A stretch of 5,129 nucleotides of DNA from positions 1 to 5,129 of the forward strand of contig DAOWEP010000032.1 of NCBI GenBank assembly GCA_030638455.1. The letters are read 5' to 3'. A program made the translations under genes and the position numbers. Each line of letters opens with the position of its first letter. Position 1 is the first letter of the stretch. This DNA is from Gammaproteobacteria bacterium (GTDB lineage Bacteria > Pseudomonadota > Gammaproteobacteria > DAOWEP01). Under the pieces are notes generated by a model that did no database searches, was not told the origin of the DNA, and was given only the letters and a program-made list of their open reading frames with translations. Of the stretch, positions 1 to 4,948 are shown piece by piece.

Positions 1-2
1 AA

Positions 3-341
3 TCAATACCCACCCTTGCGACGACTCTCAGGCAAACCACCAATCATGCCCGCCTGTTTGCTTGGGTTGCCGGGGAAAAGATCGAATATATCTTTCTGGG
101 AAAGCTTCGCGCCCCACTTCTTGCCCATTTCCTTTACTATATTGCGTGTGTTTGGCTGATTACCCGCATTGGAGATAAATTCATCGCGCAGATAGTTGAT
201 CAGATCCCAGTGCTTATCAGAAAGAGAAATCCCTTCCTTTTCTGCAATAAGCTCTGCCAGTTCCTTGCTCCAGTCCTCTATATTTTCTAAATAACCACCT
301 TCATTGTGCTCAATGGTTTTACCACCTACTTCATATGCCAT
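3..341 (-). CDS. DsrC/TusE-family protein lacking both redox cysteines (RspA-type)
   Basis: This 112-aa protein has the full length and C-terminal landmarks of the DsrC/TusE/RspA family, including DKHWDLINYLRD (42-53), the NQPNTRNIVKEMG segment (61-73), LFPGNPSKQAG (88-98) and GLPES (102-106). Canonical DsrC carries sulfur as a trisulfide using two cysteines on a flexible C-terminal arm, one in KQAC and one penultimate; TusE keeps only the last. Here the first position is Gly98 and the penultimate residue is Gly111. The protein has no cysteine anywhere, so it cannot carry sulfur in the known way. That fits the cysteine-free RspA group, thought to be regulatory. The start is ATG at 341: AGGAG sits 7-8 nt upstream. 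An in-frame TTG at 359 would put this ribosome site inside the gene. It is the last gene of the leftward block, 173 bp after the Cas6-like gene. Family assignment is secure; the role is inferred. Confidence 0.9.
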   Translation of the reverse strand: MAYEVGGKTIEHNEGGYLENIEDWSKELAELIAEKEGISLSDKHWDLINYLRDEFISNAGNQPNTRNIVKEMGKKWGAKLSQKDIFDLFPGNPSKQAGMIGGLPESRRKGGY

Positions 342-393
342 CACATGCTCCTGTTTCAATTGCCAATGTATTTATTTACAATAAGTATCGTTT

Positions 394-423
394 ACTAAAG
401 ATATCTGCTGCCAACAATATCAA
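394..423 (-). promoter_or_regulatory. Candidate sigma70 promoter for the DsrC-like gene
   Basis: Read on the minus strand, TTGATA (423-418, 5 of 6 to TTGACA) is followed after 18 nt by TTTAGT (399-394, 4 of 6 to TATAAT). This would give a leader of about 45 nt before the ATG at 341. An alternative pairing using TTGGCA just downstream is also possible. The surrounding 342-514 gap is very AT-rich, so a chance match is a real risk. Confidence 0.28.
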
Positions 424-493
424 ATAACAAAATCAATAATCATCACCTGAAATCTTTGTTTTATGGATTTTATAAAAAAAATAAAAAAAATTC

Positions 494-506
494 CATTATC
501 TGATCA
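494..506 (-). repeat. 13-bp repeat copy 1 (CATTATCTGATCA)
   Basis: This exact 13-mer also occurs at 3204-3216, in the same orientation. This copy lies in the gap between the Cas6-like and DsrC-like genes, about 155 bp upstream of the DsrC-like ATG. The other lies about 125 bp upstream of the dioxygenase ATG. Both are therefore in non-coding DNA upstream of leftward genes. It contains the palindrome TGATCA. It could be an operator shared by both transcription units, but two copies alone do not prove this. Confidence 0.4.
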
Positions 507-514
507 TTCATTTT

Positions 515-1189
515 CTATTTCATGGACCCTACTGGATCGATTCCCTTATGTGGAATGAACAACCCACACCCGTACTTACGACCTTCCCTCAGCCCTACCT
601 GCTGCAATTTAACCGATTGCTCTGGTTCTAAATCCGCAATCATTAAACTGCGGGTAAACACCTTTCTATCGGGGAAATTGAGAGTATGCGTTCGTCCACA
701 TAACAGCTTGCGTACTGGAATACCCATTCCTCCTAATTCTGACACTACAGATGCCGTGAATACCTGTTCTGATTCTTCCTCATCTGCAATAATATAGCGC
801 GAAAACAATGTGGTTGATATGCTCAATTCACGTACACTACTATCAGATACCTCCAGAGAGTATCCATCAATATCCAGGGTTACGCCTTTAAGCTGCCTGG
901 CTTCATCAAGCCGATCCTTGGGCAAACGTAGTGTCATACGGGTTCTGCGGGACAACAATAGGAGATCATTCTCAGCATCTACCGGCCTCATCCAACCATT
1001 TCCTGATTCTGCTACGTGCACAAGATGTATACCTACTCGATCATCTTTACCTAACCAGGGCAACGCTTCATGCAATGCGCGCGACAATGTATGTGCATGC
1101 TCAATCGGCAGACATTTGCAGTTTATCCGAAAGGATAAATCTACAATGTCATCCGGGGCAACAAACGGTTTTTCTTCCTGCCATACCAT
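515..1189 (-). CDS. Cas6/Cmx6-like protein without a CRISPR array
   Basis: This 224-aa protein matches my recollection of the family named type I-MYXAN Cas6/Cmx6. Landmarks are VDLSFRINCKCLPIEHA (16-32), HLVHVAESGNGWMRP (55-69), LSRRTRMTLRLPK (79-91), RKLLCGRTHTL (160-170) and a C-terminal glycine-rich loop, GLREGRKYGCG (199-209), followed by FIPHKGI. Cas6 proteins bind and cut CRISPR repeat hairpins using two ferredoxin-like folds; the Gly-rich loop is the family hallmark. Conserved-looking histidines (31, 33, 55, 58) could serve catalysis, but I cannot say which. No CRISPR repeats and no other cas gene lie in the window, and the neighbours are sulfur-metabolism genes, so a CRISPR role is doubtful. 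The ATG at 1189 is forced by an in-frame TAA shortly upstream. It starts 20 bp after the preceding gene stops, with only a distant AGGA ribosome site, suggesting coupled translation. The gene ends in TAG at 515, before an A/T-tract. Confidence 0.8.
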   Translation of the reverse strand: MVWQEEKPFVAPDDIVDLSFRINCKCLPIEHAHTLSRALHEALPWLGKDDRVGIHLVHVAESGNGWMRPVDAENDLLLLSRRTRMTLRLPKDRLDEARQLKGVTLDIDGYSLEVSDSSVRELSISTTLFSRYIIADEEESEQVFTASVVSELGGMGIPVRKLLCGRTHTLNFPDRKVFTRSLMIADLEPEQSVKLQQVGLREGRKYGCGLFIPHKGIDPVGSMK

Positions 1190-1209
1190 GAGTATAAAAA
1201 CTTATATCC

Positions 1210-1908
1210 TTAGTTTAATGGTAATCTTGATTGCAGTTCCTCTCGGTCAAACCACCAGTCTTCCTGCACCAGCACATCCACCACATTACGCATCCTTACA
1301 AGAAATTTGGCCGGATCATCGAGTTCCATCCTTTTAAACCACAGGTCAAACTGTTCCTGCTTCTCTATTTTACTATGCCTGCGAGCGACTACACCCAGCA
1401 ATTGATTTGCAAAGAAACGGAGATCTTCAAGTTGCTTACCTTCTGCCCTCATCTCTACAACATATGCGCCTACGGCAGCAGCAACTGCCGCACCATCTGC
1501 ATCACTGGGGGTTTCATCTACTACATGTTGCATCATTGCCAGAGTCAACTCAGGGTCTATTGGGTACGTAACACTTAACCAGATTCCCTGGCCAAGCGCA
1601 CTCAATGAGTTCTCCTGATTTGACAGAAACAATACATCACAAGCTTCTGTAGCCTTCTCCCATGCTTCTGTCTGCATGAAAACATCAAAAACCTTGCGTG
1701 CCATCTCCCAGGCCTGCTCCCCACGATCAAGCCCTGTATGAATTCTTGCCATGTCCAGCTGCACCGATGCATGCCCAAGAGAAGCATCATCAGGCAACTC
1801 TCGCAATCGTTCTTCCAGTGCGATCAACTGGGATTCAAGCTCTGCTGAATCTACCTGGTTAGGGTCACTGAAGCTGTTAAGAATATTATTCTCATCCATT
1901 GCATTCAT
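1210..1908 (-). CDS. Unrecognised 232-aa helical (TPR-like) protein
   Basis: I do not recognise this protein by name. It is soluble, acidic and almost wholly alpha-helical in appearance, with no signal peptide or membrane segment. Residues roughly 25-40 form a charged amphipathic, coiled-coil-like helix (SQLIALEERLRELPDD). Residues about 45-115 show paired-helix spacing with small and large hydrophobic positions (ARIHTGLDRGEQAWEMARKV and the following AWEKATEACDVLF), as in degenerate tetratricopeptide repeats. A further helical stretch (AAVAAAVGAYVVEMRAEG) follows. The C-terminus is tryptophan-rich (EDWWFDREEL). Its ATG at 1908 lies 2 nt beyond the stop of the 62-aa gene with only a weak GGGA upstream, so translation is probably coupled. 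A second ATG at codon 4 (1899) is an alternative start. A protein-protein scaffold acting with its neighbours is an inference from the fold-like pattern only. Confidence 0.85.
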   Translation of the reverse strand: MNAMDENNILNSFSDPNQVDSAELESQLIALEERLRELPDDASLGHASVQLDMARIHTGLDRGEQAWEMARKVFDVFMQTEAWEKATEACDVLFLSNQENSLSALGQGIWLSVTYPIDPELTLAMMQHVVDETPSDADGAAVAAAVGAYVVEMRAEGKQLEDLRFFANQLLGVVARRHSKIEKQEQFDLWFKRMELDDPAKFLVRMRNVVDVLVQEDWWFDREELQSRLPLN

Positions 1909-1910
1909 GT

Positions 1911-2099
1911 TTACACAATCCCATTAAAGGCTGACTCTAACTGGTTTTCCCAATCGTCGGGGGTATCTGCATATTCAGGCCTCACATCCATTTCAAAGAA
2001 CCGCTCACCATTGCGAGCACCCTCTTTTACCAGCTCTATCAAATCCGCAAAACATTCGGCTTCCTGATGTTTAAGTAATATTTCACTCACACAAAACAT
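1911..2099 (-). CDS. Small acidic protein of unknown function (62 aa)
   Basis: This short gene is real on contextual grounds. It has a good ribosome site (GGAG, 6 nt before the ATG at 2099), sits 64 bp after the dioxygenase gene, and ends 2 nt before the next ATG. The protein is strongly acidic (15 Asp/Glu against 5 Lys/Arg). An N-terminal amphipathic helix (SEILLKHQEAECFADLIELV, 5-24) is followed by FFEMDVRPEYADTPDDWENQ (34-53), whose DxRPxYxDTPxDW pattern looks like a conserved core. Cysteines are at positions 3 and 16. It resembles neither DsrC nor the small Dsr proteins DsrE, DsrF and DsrH. I have a faint impression that similar small proteins occur beside dsr genes in other sulfur oxidisers, but cannot confirm it. 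The tight coupling to the helical protein suggests the two form a complex or a toxin-antitoxin-like stoichiometric pair; the complex is more likely. Confidence 0.8.
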   Translation of the reverse strand: MFCVSEILLKHQEAECFADLIELVKEGARNGERFFEMDVRPEYADTPDDWENQLESAFNGIV

Positions 2100-2163
2100 T
2101 TAACTCTCCAGTGTCTTTCTACATAGTTATCGTTGTGAACAAATAAACGGTCTACAACTTTTG

Positions 2164-3081
2164 TTACAGTCTTTCATTTACTGCATCCAACCCCGTATCC
2201 TTGATACGGTCATAATAACGCGCCCGGTATATCAATCTCTGCTTCCCGCATTCCTCATCATCAACAAAACCGGTACGATTATGTAAAACATTGTTACAGA
2301 TAACCCCCTGACCTGGTTTGAGGCGGTGCCTTAATATGTAGGCGGAATCTTCTGAAAACAAGCTCTCCAGAAAATTAATGGCTTCTCTGGTCAAATCATC
2401 CTGTTTCCACTCTATGCTCCTTGTACGTGCTGTATAGCGCATATGCAAAGCACCTGTTTCCTTGTCTACTGTAAAAACTGGCCCGGTAACGCTATCTCGT
2501 ATCATTACACCATTCTCGATATTTGGCGGAATAGTCATAACATCTGGCTGCATTAATGCCCTTATGTAATCCGGATTCTCATCCCGCATGCAGATATAGG
2601 CCATCTCGTGGTCCATCAATTCATTTTCACCACCACTTGCGGCATCCGATACACAATGTAATACCATCGCCTGAATCCTTTCCGAACTGGAGTTGTAATA
2701 GCCATCTGTATGCCAGCTAATAGGGCGATCTGTATATGGGATATAGCCTCCGTGACGTTTCCCTGAGCTGGCAACCTTTAATGAGCTGATATCATCCTCA
2801 TCTACACACAGATGTGCATCCAGCCTGTCCAACCCCAGCTGCTTGCCTAGTGTCCGAGGTAAATTCTTGTCTGAAATGTCATGCTTCTCCTGATCACAGC
2901 TATATATAACCAGATTGTATTTAAGACATCTGTCCAGAACCGCGTTTTTTTCCTCTGTAGATAACGAATAAGGGTCTTCCAGATAAACAAGTAAATCCTC
3001 TGCATTAACTGGATAGGCTGAAAGCTTCCATGCCCTCCATTGCTGGTATGCATTAACTTCATTTAAATCAAAAGGCAACAT
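2164..3081 (-). CDS. TauD/TfdA-family Fe(II)/2-oxoglutarate dioxygenase
   Basis: This 305-aa protein carries the facial triad of the TauD/TfdA (clavaminate synthase-like) fold: His124 and Asp126 in SWHTDGYY, and the distal His267 in NNVLHNRTGF. Arg282 in QRLIYRARYYD, 15 residues after His267, is placed to hold 2-oxoglutarate, as in TauD. Such enzymes couple 2-oxoglutarate decarboxylation to substrate hydroxylation in the cytoplasm. TauD itself releases sulfite from taurine, which would make sense beside a sulfite-producing pathway, but the family also acts on many other substrates and nothing here fixes which. Length is close to the family norm (about 280-310). I chose ATG at 3081, preceded by GGAAAAG. 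An in-frame TTG at 3090 would consume this ribosome site. It is the first gene of the leftward block, with a promoter candidate just upstream, and is divergent from dsrA. Confidence 0.88.
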   Translation of the reverse strand: MLPFDLNEVNAYQQWRAWKLSAYPVNAEDLLVYLEDPYSLSTEEKNAVLDRCLKYNLVIYSCDQEKHDISDKNLPRTLGKQLGLDRLDAHLCVDEDDISSLKVASSGKRHGGYIPYTDRPISWHTDGYYNSSSERIQAMVLHCVSDAASGGENELMDHEMAYICMRDENPDYIRALMQPDVMTIPPNIENGVMIRDSVTGPVFTVDKETGALHMRYTARTRSIEWKQDDLTREAINFLESLFSEDSAYILRHRLKPGQGVICNNVLHNRTGFVDDEECGKQRLIYRARYYDRIKDTGLDAVNERL

Positions 3082-3120
3082 CTTTTCCAACCGAATACTA
3101 TTGAGAAGGGAAACCCCGTC

Positions 3121-3149
3121 ATTATACCTGATTTAATCTGTAATGTATT
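3121..3149 (-). promoter_or_regulatory. Candidate promoter of the leftward gene block
   Basis: The minus strand shows a perfect TATAAT at 3126-3121. A 17-nt spacer upstream leads to AATACA (3149-3144), which matches TTGACA at only 3 of 6 positions. Initiation near 3114 would leave a leader of about 33 nt before the dioxygenase ATG. The good -10 and poor -35 suggest dependence on an activator, which is inference. Confidence 0.42.
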
Positions 3150-3203
3150 TCGATACCCCTCCTACGATGACCTGGCCTAAGCCTCCTTGCGAGTCCCAAC
3201 AGA

Positions 3204-3216
3204 CATTATCTGATCA
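3204..3216 (-). repeat. 13-bp repeat copy 2 (CATTATCTGATCA)
   Basis: This is the second exact copy of the 13-mer found at 494-506. It lies about 78 bp upstream of the -10 candidate for the leftward block and also upstream of the rightward promoter candidate at 3271-3300. A shorter related string, ATCAGAT, occurs in inverted sense near 3519. If it is an operator, its position between divergent promoters would let one regulator act on both blocks. Confidence 0.4.
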
Positions 3217-3238
3217 CAATTAGGCTGTATAAACCCGG

Positions 3239-3260
3239 AAAAAAACCATTTTTTTATGGT
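3239..3260 (-). terminator. Weak leftward terminator-like hairpin
   Basis: Plus-strand ACCAT (3245-3249) and ATGGT (3256-3260) form a 5-bp stem. On the minus strand the stem is followed directly by seven T residues (3245-3239). This is the layout of an intrinsic terminator for leftward transcription, and it could shield the dioxygenase promoter from antisense transcripts arising in the leader. The stem is short and has only two G-C pairs, so it may be chance. Confidence 0.22.
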
Positions 3261-3270
3261 CAAGAAAACA

Positions 3271-3300
3271 TTTATTCTTTTTTAACCATTGTGTTAGAAT
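3271..3300 (+). promoter_or_regulatory. Candidate extended -10 promoter for leader RNA / dsr operon
   Basis: TGT-TAGAAT (3292-3300) is an extended -10 element, 5 of 6 to TATAAT. It is preceded after 18 nt by a poor -35 (TTTATT, 3271-3276) within an A/T-rich stretch that could act as an UP element. The next bases are GCGCCCCC, a GC-rich discriminator of the sort found at growth-rate or stringently controlled promoters. Initiation would be near 3306-3308, about 370 nt ahead of dsrA, so the transcript would include the structured region. Confidence 0.45.
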
Positions 3301-3336
3301 GCGCCCCCATTCAAGGATGGATAAACAGTAGGGGAA

Positions 3337-3370
3337 GGGATAATACCAGGGCTAATACTACGGGTAATAG
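3337..3370 (+). repeat. Three tandem GGG-TAATA units in the leader
   Basis: Three imperfect copies lie 12 and 13 nt apart: GGGATAATAC (3337-3346), GGGCTAATAC (3349-3358) and GGGTAATAGC (3362-3371). Each has a GGG followed by TAATA. In an RNA this could be a repeated protein-binding motif; in DNA it could be repeated operator half-sites close to one helical turn apart. The units overlap the 5' side of the nested stems described at 3345-3490. Confidence 0.35.
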
Positions 3371-3490
3371 CGTTAAGGGTGTAGCCATATATCCCATCTG
3401 GGGTATATGTAAAACGACGATACACCCAATCAGCGGGGTATGTTTAAAGCACGCTCTGCCTCAAAATTCCCCGGATAGCTTGAAAGGTTT
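3345..3490 (+). promoter_or_regulatory. Structured leader RNA or small RNA candidate upstream of dsrA
   Basis: Nested complementary arms build one long irregular hairpin. The innermost stem is 10 bp, CATATATCCC (3386-3395) with GGGGTATATG (3400-3409) around an ATCT loop, with one U-G wobble. Around it are GGGTGTA (3377-3383) with TACACCC (3421-3427), AGCGT (3369-3373) with ACGCT (3451-3455), CGGGTAAT (3361-3368) with ATTCCCCG (3466-3473, one mismatch), and GGCTA (3350-3354) with TAGCT (3476-3480, one G-U). A weaker outer contact, ACC with GGT, closes it. The wobbles are valid only in the plus-strand RNA. I do not see signatures of tmRNA, RNase P RNA, SRP RNA or a common riboswitch. The long bulged-hairpin shape recalls 6S RNA in outline, but I find no sequence support for that. 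No convincing gene lies in the 600-bp gap. Confidence 0.42.
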
Positions 3491-3495
3491 TACGG

Positions 3496-3517
3496 GCAGG
3501 ACTTAATTAAGTTCTGC
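3496..3517 (+). promoter_or_regulatory. 9-bp hairpin in the dsrA leader
   Basis: GCAGGACTT (3496-3504) pairs with AAGTTCTGC (3509-3517) around an AATT loop, with one G-U wobble that again fits only the plus-strand RNA. A T-rich tract (3535-3544) follows 17 nt later, too far for a standard intrinsic terminator. The 3' arm contains CTGC (3514-3517), which could instead pair with GCAG (3529-3532), placing a small hairpin right before the T-tract. That allows an attenuator-like switch, but the second stem is only 4 bp. Confidence 0.4.
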
Positions 3518-3640
3518 ATCAGATCAAAGCAGTGTTTATTTTTTGGAAGCACTACAGATCCAGACCGTTTCCAGGCAGCTAAAGATATACCGAATTGTAA
3601 AAGATTGAGTTTTAAAAAAATCTGTAACATAAACAGTATG

Positions 3641-3646
3641 TATAAC
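3641..3646 (+). promoter_or_regulatory. Possible dsrA-proximal -10 element
   Basis: TATAAC (5 of 6 to TATAAT) lies 33 nt before the dsrA ATG and would start transcription near 3653. No good -35 is found at 16-18 nt. A TTGAGT at 3605-3610 is too distant for this -10. It could be an activator-dependent second promoter that bypasses the structured leader. Confidence 0.2.
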
Positions 3647-3679
3647 TAAACATTTATTGAATACTTCAGGAGCATACAC

Positions 3680-4933
3680 ATGGTCAAAAAGTATGAAACC
3701 CCCATGCTGGATCAACTGGAAACCGGCCCATGGCCTAGCTTCATTACCGGTATCCGTAAACTGGCAAATGAACATCCAGATGAACGCATCCAGGACGTAA
3801 CCAGCTCTTTATTAGGGCAACTCGAGCACTCGTATGAGACTCGCAAGGGTTACTGGAAAGGCGGAACGGTTTCTGTTTTCGGATATGGCGGCGGAATTAT
3901 CCCACGTTTCTCTGAAGTTGGTGATGCATTTCCCGCATCCAGAGAATTTCATACGGTTCGTGTACAGCCTCCTGCTGGTAACTACTACACATCTGACATT
4001 CTTCGCCAACTGGGCGATAGCTGGGAAAAACACGGTTCAGGCCTGGTAACCTTCCATGGTCAGACTGGTAACATCATGTTTATCGGCACCGACACTAAGA
4101 GTATCCAGCCTTTCTTCGATGAAATTAACGAATACGGATTTGATCTCGGCGGTGCTGGCCCATGTGTACGTACCGCTATGGCTTGCGTGGGTGCCGCTCG
4201 TTGTGAGCAGTCATGTGCAGATGAGCACAAGATCATGCGCTTACTGGTAAACAACTTCATGGATGACATGCACCGCCCCGCCCTTCCATATAAATTCAAG
4301 TTTAAGGTCTCCGGTTGCCCGAATGACTGCATGAATTCTATTGAGCGCGCCGATTTTTCTGTAATTGGTACATGGCGTGATGACATGAAAGTCAACCAGG
4401 AAGCGATCAAAGGATACGTTAAAACGAAAGGCCGCAAATACCTTATCGACAATGTTATTGCACGTTGCCCTACCAACGCCCTGTCTCTTAATGATGATGA
4501 CACTCTAACAGTAGACAACAGCAACTGCGTACGTTGTATGCACTGCCTGAACGTAATGCCAAAGGCGTTATCACCAGGAGACGACAAAGGCATAACTGTT
4601 CTGATCGGTGGCAAGCGCACCCTGAAGATTGGTGACTTGATGGGTACTGTGGTACTTCCTTTCAAGAAGCTGGAAACCGATGAAGATTATGAAAGCCTGG
4701 TGGAACTTGCTGAAGAAATGATTGACTTCTTCGCAGAAAATGCACTGGAGCACGAGCGTACAGGTGAAATGATCGAACGTATCGGCCTGGTTAACTACCT
4801 TGAAGGAATTGGAGTAGAAGTTGATCCAAACATGGTAAGTAGTCCGCGTCAGTCTTCTTATGTACGTCTCGATACATGGGATGAGGAAGCTGAAAAGTGG
4901 TATCAACGTCAGGCCGAAAAGGCTGCAGGTTAA
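3680..4933 (+). CDS. dsrA: Dissimilatory sulfite reductase alpha subunit DsrA (reverse-acting type)
   Basis: DsrA is the catalytic-fold alpha subunit of the cytoplasmic alpha2beta2 siroheme sulfite reductase. In sulfur oxidisers it runs towards sulfite formation from DsrC-bound sulfur. The 417-aa length is normal. The siroheme/[4Fe-4S] ligands appear as C169-X5-C175 (CVGAARC) and C213-X3-C217 (CPNDC). The inserted ferredoxin domain has Cys263 (RCPTNAL) and CVRCMHC with Cys283, Cys286 and Cys289. The N-terminal part holds the sulfite/siroheme-site region with GGTVSVFGYGGGIIPR (61-76) and QPPAGNYYTSD (96-106). The ATG at 3680 has AGGAG 7 nt upstream. Oxidative direction is inferred from the divergent DsrC-family gene and the absence of dsrD here, not from residues. 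It is followed by a 21-codon reading frame and dsrB. Confidence 0.97.
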   Translation: MVKKYETPMLDQLETGPWPSFITGIRKLANEHPDERIQDVTSSLLGQLEHSYETRKGYWKGGTVSVFGYGGGIIPRFSEVGDAFPASREFHTVRVQPPAGNYYTSDILRQLGDSWEKHGSGLVTFHGQTGNIMFIGTDTKSIQPFFDEINEYGFDLGGAGPCVRTAMACVGAARCEQSCADEHKIMRLLVNNFMDDMHRPALPYKFKFKVSGCPNDCMNSIERADFSVIGTWRDDMKVNQEAIKGYVKTKGRKYLIDNVIARCPTNALSLNDDDTLTVDNSNCVRCMHCLNVMPKALSPGDDKGITVLIGGKRTLKIGDLMGTVVLPFKKLETDEDYESLVELAEEMIDFFAENALEHERTGEMIERIGLVNYLEGIGVEVDPNMVSSPRQSSYVRLDTWDEEAEKWYQRQAEKAAG

Positions 4934-4948
4934 TTATTAAGGAAAAGC

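Noticed and set aside
342..359. TTG start extending the DsrC-like protein by six residues
   Set aside because: The AGGAG ribosome site for the ATG at 341 lies inside this extension, and family members begin close to the MAYEV-type sequence.
471..514. Intrinsic terminator after the Cas6-like gene (T-tracts on the minus strand at 490-472)
   Set aside because: T-runs are present, but I found no GC-containing stem directly before them. The tract could equally be promoter-upstream AT-rich DNA.
522..1578. Rightward reading frames opposite the Cas6-like and helical-protein genes (522-797, 810-1337, 931-1191, 1231-1578)
   Set aside because: They mirror the real leftward genes. The products are rich in Ser, Cys, Arg and His with no family features, and they overlap one another.
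1602..1790. Leftward 62-codon frame in the helical-protein gene
   Set aside because: It lies entirely inside the better-supported 1210-1908 gene in another frame and looks non-protein-like.
3082..3090. TTG start extending the dioxygenase by three residues
   Set aside because: The bases concerned read as the ribosome site (GGAAAAG) of the ATG at 3081.
3291..3506. Rightward 71-codon reading frame in the intergenic region
   Set aside because: It needs a GTG start lying within the -10 promoter candidate, has no ribosome site, and its composition is unlike a protein. It overlaps the nested RNA stems, which explain the sequence better.
3266..3658. 11-bp repeat AAACATTTATT (3266-3276 and 3648-3658), each near an ATGGTCAA string
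   Set aside because: The repeat is short and low-complexity in AT-rich DNA, and the order of the two strings differs between copies. Chance is the simplest reading.
3536..3775. Leftward frame across the dsrA start
   Set aside because: It covers the dsrA ribosome site and start codon on the opposite strand and has no ribosome site or motif.
4060..4906. Long antisense reading frames within dsrA (4060-4665 and 4571-4906)
   Set aside because: They are shadows of a highly conserved gene on the other strand, with no ribosome sites or recognisable motifs.
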